A DNA stretch of 15,077 nt from CAYGZA01 sp964354135 (GTDB taxonomy: Bacteria > Planctomycetota > Planctomycetia > Pirellulales > Thermoguttaceae): assembly GCA_964354135.1 (NCBI GenBank), contig CAYGZA010000155.1:1-15077 (forward strand). Reading direction: 5' to 3'. A program made the position numbers and the translations under genes. Shown here in pieces: positions 7,357-15,077 of the stretch. Below the pieces are notes generated by a model. The model ran no database searches. It saw only the letters and a list, made by a program, of their open reading frames with translations, and was not told the DNA's origin. Each line of letters starts with the position of its first letter. Position 1 is the first letter of the stretch.

Positions 7357-8220
7357 ATGAGCTACAAACTTGCCTGTGCCGATTTCACGTTTCCCCGGCT
7401 GCCGCACGACAAGGTCCTGCAACTGATCGCCATGCTGGAACTGGAAGGCGTCGACGTCGGTCTTTTCGAGGAGCGATCGCATCTCTGGCCCTCCCGGGAA
7501 TTCGAGGATGTCCGGAAGTCGGCCGGACGTTTGCGGGCGGCGATTGCGCGTCATGGCCTGCTCGTGGCCGACGTCTTTCTACAGATGGCCCCGGATTTCA
7601 CCCCCTTTGCGATCAATCATCCCGAGGCCGAGCGGCGAGCCCGTGCGCGCCAATGGTTCGCGAAGACCCTCGATTATGCTGCGGCTGCAGGAGCGGGTCA
7701 CGTGACGACCCTGCCGGGCGTGTTTCTCCCGGAGCAGTCGCGAGACGATTCCTGGAAGCGGGCGATCGATGAACTGAACTGGCGCGTGACCAAAGCCCAA
7801 GACTGCGGAATTGTGTTTGCGATTGAGGCCCACGTGGGGTCGATCGCTGCCGACCCGAAATCGGCCGCGGCCCTGGTCGAGCAGGTGCCCGGATTGACGC
7901 TCACCCTGGACTACACCCATTTCACGCGAATGGGAATCCCCGATTCCGAGGTGGAGCCGTTGGTCAAGTATGCCAGCCATTTTCACGTGCGCGGGGCACG
8001 CCCCGGCCGTCTCCAGACCTCGCTGAAGCAGAGCACCATCGACTATCGGCGCGTTCTGGCGCTCATGGCCGAGAGCGGATACTCGGGCTGGCTGGGGATC
8101 GAGTATGTCTGGATCGACTGGGAGCACTGCAACGAGTGCGACAACCTATCCGAGACCATTCTCTTCCGCGATTTCCTGCGCGGTGGAGAGATCATGCCTA
8201 ACACGAAAGACACCACCTAG
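7357..8220 (+). CDS. Sugar phosphate isomerase/epimerase-like TIM-barrel protein (xylose isomerase-like)
   Basis: The 287 residues fit the xylose-isomerase-like TIM-barrel family (AP_endonuc_2 type), which includes sugar isomerases, epimerases and inosose or keto-sugar enzymes that use a divalent metal. Four likely metal ligands stand at strand ends in the usual order: E157 (FAIEAHVG), D185 (LDYTHF, with H188), H210 (SHFHVRG) and E249 (GIEYVW). The C-terminus has an acidic and cysteine-containing stretch (WEHCNECDN) after the last strand. ATG 7357 has only a weak upstream purine run; an ATG at 7352 is out of frame. It lies 71 bases after the SDR stop. In this operon it probably isomerises or epimerises the keto-sugar produced by a dehydrogenase, but that is inference from context. 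Confidence 0.82.
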   Translation: MSYKLACADFTFPRLPHDKVLQLIAMLELEGVDVGLFEERSHLWPSREFEDVRKSAGRLRAAIARHGLLVADVFLQMAPDFTPFAINHPEAERRARARQWFAKTLDYAAAAGAGHVTTLPGVFLPEQSRDDSWKRAIDELNWRVTKAQDCGIVFAIEAHVGSIAADPKSAAALVEQVPGLTLTLDYTHFTRMGIPDSEVEPLVKYASHFHVRGARPGRLQTSLKQSTIDYRRVLALMAESGYSGWLGIEYVWIDWEHCNECDNLSETILFRDFLRGGEIMPNTKDTT

Positions 8221-8297
8221 ACGGGAGCGTCCCGGCAATGAACAGCCTGGAACGTCTTTGCGCCACCGTCCGCAGCACGATCGCGAGGAGCTTAGCG

Positions 8298-11200
8298 ATG
8301 AGACTCCGGCAGCGAGTTGCGATACTGACGGCGTTCAGCGGGATGATGTGGGTCTGTACGCCATGGGTTCATGGCTCCGACACGCCGCTCAGTCCGACGG
8401 ACTTGCGCTGTGAATACCTGGTGAACCCGCTCGGAATCGACGTGGTTCGGCCCCGGCTGAGCTGGCGGCTGGAGTCGGCAAAGCCGGACGCCCGCGGGCA
8501 GCGGCAAGCCGCGTATCAGGTTCTCGCGGCGAGTCGCCGGTCCCTACTGGAAAAGGACCAGGCCGACCTGTGGGACACCGGTCGCGTCGCTTCGGACCGA
8601 TCAGTCCACGTCCCTTACCAAGGCCGGCCGCTCGCCTCGCGAAACGAGTGCTGGTGGAAGGTCCGTATCTGGGATGAGCAGAACCACCCATCCGCCTGGA
8701 GCGAGCCCGCCCTGTGGTCGGAGGGACTCCTGAATGCTGCCGATTGGGCCGGCGCGAAATGGATCGGACTCGATGAAGCCAACGACGAAGGCATCGAAAT
8801 CGTCGACGTGAAGGCGGCCCGCTGGCTCTGGTTCCCGGAAGGAAATCCCGTCCATAATGCGCCGGTCGCGACCCGCTACTTCCGACGGACGCTCAAGATT
8901 CCGGCCGATCGCAAGGTCGTGCGGGCGCTGGCCTTCTTCGCCGGCGACGATCTGTGCATCTTCTACGTCAATGGGACGCAGGTGGGAGTCGGGCGCGGGC
9001 ATCCCAATCTCATCGGCGTTGACGTCGCAGGGAACCTGCACGCGGGCGACAACCAACTGGCCATCGCAGCCACAAACGCCCAGGCCGATGTGCCGAACAA
9101 TCCCGCCGGATGGATCGGCGCGGTGCGGGTCGAGTTCGAGAGCGGTCGGCCGCTGGTCGTTCATTCCGATCGTATGTGGCGATCGTCGGCTGCGCCCAGG
9201 GACGGCTGGCAGAAGACCGGCTTTGACGATTCCACCTGGCTGGCCGCGATGGATCTGGGCAAAGCCGGCACGCCGCCGTGGGGCATCCCCTGGGGCGACC
9301 GTTGGCACAGTGAACACCGGCGGCTGCCCGCCCGATACGCACGCCGCGAATTCATCACCGCCGGCGGCAAGACCATCCGCCGCGGCATCGCCAGCGTCTG
9401 CGGCCTCGGTTTCTTCGATCTTTACGTCAACGGCCGGCTGATCGGCGATCAGCTCATGAACCCCGCGCTCACGGGGTACGACAAACGCTGCCTCTACGTT
9501 ACGTTCGACGTCACGCCGGCGCTGCGGGCGGGAAAGAACGCCATCGGAATCGTGCTGAGCAACGGCCGGTTCTTTGCCCCGCGCTCGCAGGTTCCCGTGC
9601 CGATGAACACCTACGGCTATCCGAAGCTCATCGCGCAGTTGCATCTGGAGTACGATGACGGCGGCGAGCAGACGATCGTGAGCGACGCGTCGTGGAAGCT
9701 CACGACCGACGGCCCGATCCGGTCGAGCAGCGAGTTCGATGGCGAGGAATACGACGCGCGGCGGGAGATGCCGGGCTGGGCGGCCGCGGGCTTCGACGAT
9801 TCGTCCTGGAAACCGGTGCAGCTCGTGGCTCCGCCCGCCGGAAAGCTTGAAGCCCAGATGATCGAGCCGATTCGCGTGACGGAGGTCCTCGAGCCGAAGC
9901 AGGTCAAAGAGGCCAAGCCGCGCGTCTGGATGGTCGACTTCGGCCAAGCCTTCTACGGCGTGGTAAAGCTCAAGACGTCCGGTCCGGCGGGGACGCGCGT
10001 GAGCATCCGGACCAGCTTCAACGTGCTACCCGACGGCACGCTCAATTACACGAACGACCGCAGCGCGCTGAACGCCGACGTTTACACGCTCAAGGGCAGC
10101 GGCGTGGAAGAGTGGCACCCGCGGTTTCGCGGCAATGCCACGCGGTGGGCGCAGGTCGAAGATTTTCCCGGCACGCCGACGAAGGACAGCTTCGCCGGTC
10201 TAGTGACGCACACCGATCATGAGCGGGTTGGCGAGTTCCAGTGCTCCAACCCAATCGTCAATCGCGCCTACGAGAACGCCCGCTGGGGCACGCGGATGCA
10301 GAACCGCAGCGTCCCCATGGAACCGGACCGCGACGAGCGCATGCCCTGGTCCGGCCATCCGGCCAAGACTTCCGAAAGCGAAGGCTGGGCGTTCAACGTA
10401 GCCCGCTTCTACGACCACTTCCTCCACAACTACCGGGTCCACCAGGGCGACGACGGCAGCCTGCAAGAGATTCTTCCGCCGTATTGGACGTTCAATTCCA
10501 AAGACATCATCTGGCCCAGCGTGGCCACGATCATTCCCGACTGGTACTACAACTTCTACGGCGACGATCGGCTGCTGCGCGACAACTACGAAATGATGAA
10601 ACGGTTCGTCCTCTACCACCAGCGGACGAATCTCAAGCCCGATGCGACGATGGATTTCTGCACGTACGGCGATTGGGTCGACGCGGCGTCGATCGGCGGG
10701 AACAGTCGCAATTTCGGCGCGACGTCGCGGCCGCTGATGGGCACCGCCTACTTCTATCGCAACTGCCGCATCGTCGAGCGGGCCGCCCGGCTGCTCGGGA
10801 AACCCGAGGATGAGCGGGACTTTCACGACCTGGCCGAGCGCGTCTACCTTGGCTTCAACCGCCGCTTCTTCAAGGCGGCGGCCGGCGCGTACGAGACGGA
10901 AACCCAGTGCTCCGCCGTCCTGCCGCTCGCATTCGGCCTTGTTCCCAAGGCGCATCGGGAGGCCGTCGTTCGGAAGCTCATCGACGACATCACGGTCGCG
11001 CACCGCGGGCACACGTCCGTCGGCCTCATTGGGATGCAGTGGCAGATGCAGGTCCTCACCGACGTCGGCCATCCGGAAGTCGCCTATCAGATCGCGACGC
11101 AGACAACGCGCCCCAGTTGGGGCTACATGATCTCCAAGGGCGCAACGACGAGCTGGGAGCGCTGGGACACCGACACCCAGGACGGCGGCATGAACGGCGA

Positions 11201-11597
11201 AAGCCAGAAGATCCTCTCGGGCAACTTCGAGGCGTGGTGCTACCAGACGCTCGCGGGGATCAACTACGACGCCCAGCAACCGGGGTTCAAGCACATCGTC
11301 CTTCGGCCCTCTCCGATTGGGGATCTGACGTTCGTCAGCGCGTCGCACAAGTGCCTCTACGGCACGATTCGCAGCGAGTGGCGGATCGAGAAGGAGTCGT
11401 TCAACTGGAACGTCACCGTGCCGCCGAACACGACTGCCACCGCGTACGTTCCGACGAAGGACGTCCGGGCCGTGGCGGAAGGGGGCAGGCCCGCGGAGCA
11501 GGCTGAAGGAGTCCGGTTCTTGCGGGCCGAAGGAAGTGTGGCGGTGTATGACCTCGACTCGGGGACGTATCGCTTCGTTGCGCCCTGGCGCCGATAG
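8298..11597 (+). CDS. Secreted GH78 alpha-L-rhamnosidase
   Basis: GH78 enzymes release terminal alpha-L-rhamnose from plant glycans and glycosides by inversion. From ATG 8298 the protein has 1099 residues and starts with a signal peptide (MRLRQR, hydrophobic VAILTAFSGMMWV, cleavage near VHG/S). AGGAG at 8286-8290 supports this start; an in-frame ATG at 8238 would add 20 residues ahead of the signal peptide. The domains in order are an N-terminal Fn3-like module (about 35-145), a rhamnosidase N-terminal sandwich with an inserted carbohydrate-binding-like sandwich (about 170-300, WLWFPEG onwards), a second sandwich (350-640), the (alpha/alpha)6 catalytic barrel, and a C-terminal sandwich ending in FVAPW. 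The general acid equivalent is E680 in RDERMPW and the base equivalent is E954 in TTSWERW. Where most family members read GWTGD, this protein reads PWSGH, so one rhamnose-contacting Asp is His687. Confidence 0.92.
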   Translation: MRLRQRVAILTAFSGMMWVCTPWVHGSDTPLSPTDLRCEYLVNPLGIDVVRPRLSWRLESAKPDARGQRQAAYQVLAASRRSLLEKDQADLWDTGRVASDRSVHVPYQGRPLASRNECWWKVRIWDEQNHPSAWSEPALWSEGLLNAADWAGAKWIGLDEANDEGIEIVDVKAARWLWFPEGNPVHNAPVATRYFRRTLKIPADRKVVRALAFFAGDDLCIFYVNGTQVGVGRGHPNLIGVDVAGNLHAGDNQLAIAATNAQADVPNNPAGWIGAVRVEFESGRPLVVHSDRMWRSSAAPRDGWQKTGFDDSTWLAAMDLGKAGTPPWGIPWGDRWHSEHRRLPARYARREFITAGGKTIRRGIASVCGLGFFDLYVNGRLIGDQLMNPALTGYDKRCLYVTFDVTPALRAGKNAIGIVLSNGRFFAPRSQVPVPMNTYGYPKLIAQLHLEYDDGGEQTIVSDASWKLTTDGPIRSSSEFDGEEYDARREMPGWAAAGFDDSSWKPVQLVAPPAGKLEAQMIEPIRVTEVLEPKQVKEAKPRVWMVDFGQAFYGVVKLKTSGPAGTRVSIRTSFNVLPDGTLNYTNDRSALNADVYTLKGSGVEEWHPRFRGNATRWAQVEDFPGTPTKDSFAGLVTHTDHERVGEFQCSNPIVNRAYENARWGTRMQNRSVPMEPDRDERMPWSGHPAKTSESEGWAFNVARFYDHFLHNYRVHQGDDGSLQEILPPYWTFNSKDIIWPSVATIIPDWYYNFYGDDRLLRDNYEMMKRFVLYHQRTNLKPDATMDFCTYGDWVDAASIGGNSRNFGATSRPLMGTAYFYRNCRIVERAARLLGKPEDERDFHDLAERVYLGFNRRFFKAAAGAYETETQCSAVLPLAFGLVPKAHREAVVRKLIDDITVAHRGHTSVGLIGMQWQMQVLTDVGHPEVAYQIATQTTRPSWGYMISKGATTSWERWDTDTQDGGMNGESQKILSGNFEAWCYQTLAGINYDAQQPGFKHIVLRPSPIGDLTFVSASHKCLYGTIRSEWRIEKESFNWNVTVPPNTTATAYVPTKDVRAVAEGGRPAEQAEGVRFLRAEGSVAVYDLDSGTYRFVAPWRR

Positions 11598-11627
11598 GTC
11601 TTGTCCCCCAAGAGGAGTGCTGTTGTC

Positions 11628-12002
11628 ATGAGAACCCGAAGGCTTGTTCTCATCGTGGCCATCGCTCTGACCTGCAGGGCCGTCGTTGCGATCGCCGGCG
11701 ACGCGGGGCCTCAAGCCCTTCGCGATCAACGACGAGTGGTACTACCGCATGCGGTTCCGGACGGAGACGGAGCAACTGGCTGGCCAGCGTCTACCAACGA
11801 CCAGGCGGGGGCCGCGGCTTCGGTTTCACCGGCGGTCACGTCCATTGGAACTGGGCCATCACAAGAGGACCCGGCCCAAGGGCGTGGGTGGCTGGTTCTG
11901 GAAGGCGATGACCTGAAGGGGATGCTTCTCATCCACCTTGGGGACGAGTCGGGGATCGTGCTCAAGCGTGAGCCCGAGAAGAAGCCTCGGAAACGGAAGT
12001 GA
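11628..12002 (+). pseudogene. Decayed secreted ThuA-domain protein (frameshifted and deleted)
   Basis: Three reading frames carry parts of one gene. Frame A from ATG 11628 (AGAGGAG at 11611-11617) encodes a signal peptide, MRTRRLVLIVAIALTCRAVV. Frame B at 11707-11757 encodes GLKPFAINDEWYYRMRF. Frame C at 11783-11857 encodes ASVYQRPGGGRGFGFTGG, then HVHWNWA. The second and third are hallmark stretches near the end of planctomycete ThuA-like (trehalose-utilisation) proteins, where they are normally separated by many more residues. About two hundred residues, including most of the ThuA fold, appear missing. One frame stays open to TGA 12000-12002 and would give a 124-residue chimeric protein, but its middle is out of frame with the family. 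The tail after 11911 is unrecognised. The relic lies 30 bases after the rhamnosidase stop, so an intact ancestor would have been the last operon gene. Confidence 0.65.
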
Positions 12003-12008
12003 CCGCCG

Positions 12009-12896
12009 ATGTGGGAATGGAGCGACAAGCTGAAGCTCGGCACATCGTCATCGGCCTTCGTCAAGCGAGGTATTCGCTCCTTGCCGCTGACTGAGATCGA
12101 GTTCGAGGCGGATTTCTTCCTCGACCCTGGATTCTCAAGCAAACGCCAAGAACGTTGGGTGGGGATAGTCATCGAGAGGGAGTTCGGTGGCGTGTTGGCG
12201 ATGGAAGAAGTCCGATTGCCGCCGCCCACGGTCAATGTGCTTGCGAACCTGTTGGCCGAGGCCATGCTCCGACCATTGAATGCGGGAGATCGCCAGCGGC
12301 CCAACACGATTTATCTTCGGAATCGTCCCCAATGGCTGGAATTGCTGCCTCATCTTCGGCAACTCGGGATCGAAGTCGTCTTGTCTGAGGATTTGCCCAG
12401 ATTTGATGAAGCAGTCATTGAGTGGATGCAACACAAGAGGACGAAGACTCTGCCCTCCGCAGACCAGATCAAGGTTGCCCTTCGCAAGCCGTTCCCAGAA
12501 AGAAGGCCGAGTGGGTTCATTGATGCAATGGCCCTCATGGAATGGACGGATGCGATGTTCAAGGGGGCGTACCCGTCTCGCAAGGTTCCTGTCCCCACCT
12601 ATGACCCGATGACTACCGTCCCGATCCACTTGGCAGCAGATGAGTTGGAAGCAATCCTGACCAAGACCGAAATCGCCAAGACGAAGAAGCTCCGTCCACG
12701 GTTGGAGGCGATGGCTGCTGAGAACAAGGCCATCGACCTGGACATCAACGATTGGAGCACGGTCTTGTTGGCCCTGTGCGGAACGAGGGCGAAAGAGATG
12801 CCAGTCCACAAGCAGTTGTTGGGCGTTGCCAGGAGAATTGCCAACTATCTGGCTGAGGCGTTGGGAATCGACGCTCCACCCGTGCCGGTCAAATGA
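12009..12896 (+). CDS. Hypothetical protein of 295 residues, possibly DUF6930-like
   Basis: I do not recognise this firmly. The segment at about residues 78-145 (VLANLLAEAMLRPLNAGD, PNTIYLRNRPQWLELLPHL, GIEVVLSEDLPRFDEAV) resembles the DUF6930 pattern, in which an interpreted position is compared between a target and a maximal value; the function is unknown. The N-terminus is beta-rich with several charged residues (FEADFFLDPGF, GIVIEREFGG). The C-terminus is helical and ends with IANYLAEALGIDAPPV. There is no signal peptide or membrane segment. G+C looks lower than in the neighbours: 33 of 60 at 12481-12540 against 38 of 60 at 9481-9540 in the rhamnosidase. It starts 6 bases after the preceding stop and overlaps the next ORF by ATGA. 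The protein is probably real and soluble; the family call is weak. Confidence 0.7.
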   Translation: MWEWSDKLKLGTSSSAFVKRGIRSLPLTEIEFEADFFLDPGFSSKRQERWVGIVIEREFGGVLAMEEVRLPPPTVNVLANLLAEAMLRPLNAGDRQRPNTIYLRNRPQWLELLPHLRQLGIEVVLSEDLPRFDEAVIEWMQHKRTKTLPSADQIKVALRKPFPERRPSGFIDAMALMEWTDAMFKGAYPSRKVPVPTYDPMTTVPIHLAADELEAILTKTEIAKTKKLRPRLEAMAAENKAIDLDINDWSTVLLALCGTRAKEMPVHKQLLGVARRIANYLAEALGIDAPPVPVK

Positions 12897-13108
12897 AAGG
12901 AAACAATGCAACAGCCAACCCCATGCCCGAGACCCTCAAAGGACTGATCGAACGGGTCACCTACCCCGTGCGAATCAGCGGCCGCGACAGTGACGGTCAG
13001 ATCCGCCTTCAGCCGCGGCAGCACCTTTCCCGCAATCGTTCTGCCAGGCACGAGCTTGTGGGATCCGATGAGTTGCGATGCTGCTTGCGCCAGGCAAGAG
13101 CCGATTGA
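12893..13108 (+). pseudogene. Short ORF with RecD2-like N-terminus, probably truncated
   Basis: The frame runs from ATG 12893 (ATGA overlap with the previous stop) or ATG 12923 to TGA at 13106-13108. From 12923 it reads MPETLKGLIERVTY, close to the opening of RecD2-type helicases (G.IERVTY followed by N..NGF.VLRV). The expected continuation is absent: instead comes an arginine-rich stretch (VRISGRDSDGQIRL, then HLSRNRSARHEL) that looks non-functional. The simplest reading is a 5' fragment of a recD2-like gene joined to unrelated sequence. Only about 12 residues support the match, so a chance resemblance or an independent small protein of 61-71 residues is possible. Confidence 0.35.
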
Positions 13109-13139
13109 CCCAGCCGCAAGAGACCGGCCCGCTACGGCC

Positions 13140-15077
13140 TCAGCGTTTGCTCGCCGGACCGATTTTCGTGAAGTCGATGGCTTGGAAGCCAAGCGCGAAG
13201 GCGGGGGATTCAGGTCGGAGGCGGTAGTCGTCGTTGGCGGGATCGACGAACATCGGGTCGGCGATCCGCGAGTGCATCTCGTGGCCTTGCTGGCGACGGG
13301 AGCCCAGGTAGGCCGATCCATCACCCACGTTGAACAGGAGATTGTAATCCGATTGAGCCAAGGCGCGCTCGGGCCGCTTGACCGCCACATAGGCCGCTTC
13401 CGCTGCATTGCAGATGATGTTGTGGCAGAATCGGTTGCCGCTGAAGAAATTGGCCATCCGCGGCATCAGGCCGTCGATGCCGTCGTAATAGGCCACGGCC
13501 CGATCGCTGCCGACAATGATGTTGTTTTCGATCACGTTGTTCTTTCCCCCATGCACGGTCAGGCTCATGAGCGGGGCGCGGACCACGATGTTCCCGTACA
13601 CGAAGCAGTTGCTCGTATAGTTGTCGAGGTAGATCCCTCGCTCACGGCTGTCGACGATCAGGTTGTAGCGGATGATGTGCCCCTGCCGCGGTTCGTTGCG
13701 GGCGTCGTGCTCCATCCAGCAGTTGATCGCCCCGGTGTCGGAGATCTCCAGGCACGTGTCGCGGATCTCGTTGTATTCGACGATGTTGTGGCTGCGGCCG
13801 GTGTTCCCCAGATTGATCGCATGGTGAGGGACGCGCCGGATCAAGTTGTGGCCGACGACGTTCCCTTCGCTGAGCCCCAGGAAGACCCCGGCGCTGTACA
13901 TATTCATCGTGCCGATATGGTCAATGCGGTTGTCGACCACCTCGTTGAACACGGGATAGGCCTCTTTGGCCTCGACGCCGGTCAGGCAGACGCCGCACGC
14001 CCCGACCTCGCTGATGTCATTTCCCTGGATCCGATTCCGCGCGCAGGGGCCTTTCAGATAGACTGCATTGCCCCCAAGGTTGCCGAGCCGATTGTGCTCG
14101 ATACGGCAAGACACGGCTCCTTCCAACAGCACGGCGTCGCCGCAGTATTTCCAGCCGGGCATGGCGAACATCGCCCCGACCCCTTCGGCCACCTCGGGAT
14201 GGAAATTGTCGCCTCCATTGGTCTCGGCAAACGTCAGTCCGGAGATCGTCACGTGGGCCGCGCCGCGGAGCACGATCAGACCGTGGAGCACGGGGGCCAC
14301 TACATGGGCCTTCTCGATGGCCTCGTCCGGCGGCCAGAAGTAGAGCTTCCCTTCCTGCAAGTCCCAGCACCACTCGCCCGGCTGGTCCAGTTCTTCCAGA
14401 ACATTCTCCACGCGGAATCGCTGGTTCGGGTTGAAAGGCGTGGGGAGATTGAACGGCAACGGCGACGGCGGATTGGTGAACTGTGTGGTGCTGCGCGCCA
14501 GCGTGATCACACGATTCCGCTCGTCGATCGACTTGATGGGGATGATGTTGTTATCCCAGTCGAAGCCGATGTAGACGTTCACTTCGGCCTGTGTGGGATT
14601 GGCCCAGTGGCGGCCTAGCGTGCCCGGCTTGTAGCGGAAAGCCGTCTGGCTTCCGGGCTGGGCCGGACCTTCCATGGTGGCCCAGCCGCCCTTGAGGGGG
14701 TTTTGTGGGTCGAAGTTCGGTGTCCGGGCGCGGATCTGGTTCTTGCCGTTGTAGAAAAGCTGCCGGAATCTCCACGAACCGCCCTTTTCCTCGGGGATCG
14801 AGCACTGGAAGGCCTTATCCTTGTAGGGCTTCCAGCCCGTGATGACCCGGCCACCGCTGAGAATGGGAGTCTCGCCCGGGTATGCCGCGTAGGTGACTTG
14901 GAAATCCGGCGTGCCGCCATCCTCCGGGCCTAAGACAAATGGTTCGGCGAGCGGATATCGCCCGCCGCGCAGGGATACCCGCACCGAGCAAGGGAGTTGG
15001 CCGGCGAACTCCCGCTTGAGGCGGCGGATGGCGCTACGCGCCCCGGCCAAGCTGGCCAGCGGCCCGTCGGTGGCCGC
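13140..15077 (-). CDS. Right-handed parallel beta-helix protein, probable pectin-active or glycan-active enzyme (5' end outside window)
   Basis: The frame stays open through the window edge: before the TTG at 15050 it continues ATDGPLAS, the normal lead-in of this family, so the true start is upstream. The N-terminal part (about 15077-14830) has SLAGARSAIRRLK and VRVSLRGGRYPLAEPFVLG, then GETPILSGGRVITGW, typical of beta-helix glycan enzymes. A non-helix region (14800-14290) with aromatic-rich loops is followed by many coils at about 14280-13420, with N-I/V patterns such as CRIEHNRLGNLGGNAVYL, HNIVEYNEI, GIYLDNYTSNCFVYGNIVV and KNNVIENNIIVGS. The C-terminus has the closing IADPMFVDPANDDYRLRPES and ends at 13140. 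Beta-helix families include GH141, GH28-like and polysaccharide-lyase enzymes; I cannot choose among them and see no signal peptide because the start is missing. It is convergent to the preceding genes. Confidence 0.82.
   Translation of the reverse strand, partial: AATDGPLASLAGARSAIRRLKREFAGQLPCSVRVSLRGGRYPLAEPFVLGPEDGGTPDFQVTYAAYPGETPILSGGRVITGWKPYKDKAFQCSIPEEKGGSWRFRQLFYNGKNQIRARTPNFDPQNPLKGGWATMEGPAQPGSQTAFRYKPGTLGRHWANPTQAEVNVYIGFDWDNNIIPIKSIDERNRVITLARSTTQFTNPPSPLPFNLPTPFNPNQRFRVENVLEELDQPGEWCWDLQEGKLYFWPPDEAIEKAHVVAPVLHGLIVLRGAAHVTISGLTFAETNGGDNFHPEVAEGVGAMFAMPGWKYCGDAVLLEGAVSCRIEHNRLGNLGGNAVYLKGPCARNRIQGNDISEVGACGVCLTGVEAKEAYPVFNEVVDNRIDHIGTMNMYSAGVFLGLSEGNVVGHNLIRRVPHHAINLGNTGRSHNIVEYNEIRDTCLEISDTGAINCWMEHDARNEPRQGHIIRYNLIVDSRERGIYLDNYTSNCFVYGNIVVRAPLMSLTVHGGKNNVIENNIIVGSDRAVAYYDGIDGLMPRMANFFSGNRFCHNIICNAAEAAYVAVKRPERALAQSDYNLLFNVGDGSAYLGSRRQQGHEMHSRIADPMFVDPANDDYRLRPESPAFALGFQAIDFTKIGPASKR

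Noticed and set aside
8601..9947. Minus-strand open frame of 448 codons
   Set aside because: It is antisense to the GH78 gene, whose domain order is continuous on the plus strand.
10200..11729. Minus-strand open frame of 509 codons
   Set aside because: It is opposite the GH78 catalytic barrel and has no recognisable motifs.
12990..14618. Plus-strand open frame of 542 codons
   Set aside because: The beta-helix coils and the family N- and C-terminal blocks are read on the minus strand; the plus frame is its mirror, rich in valine, aspartate and histidine repeats derived from the helix codons.

Overview
The window is G+C-rich bacterial DNA (about 63% on a line I counted). It carries several families common in Planctomycetes: a secreted GH78 alpha-L-rhamnosidase, a large right-handed beta-helix protein, a relic of a secreted ThuA-domain protein, a xylose-isomerase-like TIM barrel, and STAND-type NTPases. 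A planctomycete is my best guess. No rRNA gene is present to confirm it.

Region 1 (1-3032) looks like a two-gene NTPase defence or signalling operon. It holds the C-terminal part of a KAP-family P-loop NTPase, whose stop codon overlaps the GTG start of a complete NACHT NTPase. The NACHT protein ends in internalin-like leucine-rich repeats (LRRs), a bacterial NLR-like layout. Its LRR units are almost identical in DNA, and their differences fall mostly on exposed positions.

Region 2 (3033-5479) is a patchwork. It has a 40-codon ORF with a strong ribosome-binding site, an ORF that looks like the decayed C-terminus of another STAND/TPR protein, a complete PlsC-type acyltransferase with a C-terminal extension, and about 450 bases with only a 45-codon ORF and a weak promoter candidate.

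Region 3 (5480-12002) is a tight same-strand run that looks like a carbohydrate catabolic operon: a ketol-acid-reductoisomerase-like protein with altered catalytic residues, an SDR dehydrogenase, a TIM-barrel isomerase/epimerase, a secreted GH78 alpha-L-rhamnosidase, and a frameshifted, deleted ThuA-domain relic. The likely logic is that rhamnoside-containing glycans are cut outside the cytoplasm and the released sugar is oxidised and rearranged inside. Use of a KARI-fold enzyme here, rather than in branched-chain amino-acid synthesis, is the most unusual point of the window.

Region 4 (12009-15077) holds an unidentified 295-residue protein (possibly DUF6930-like) with somewhat lower G+C, overlapping by ATGA a short ORF that starts like the RecD2 helicase N-terminus and then diverges. 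Convergent to these is the 3' part of a beta-helix protein whose start lies beyond the window. The beta-helix protein and the GH78 enzyme together suggest plant pectin (rhamnogalacturonan) as a substrate, but this is inference.
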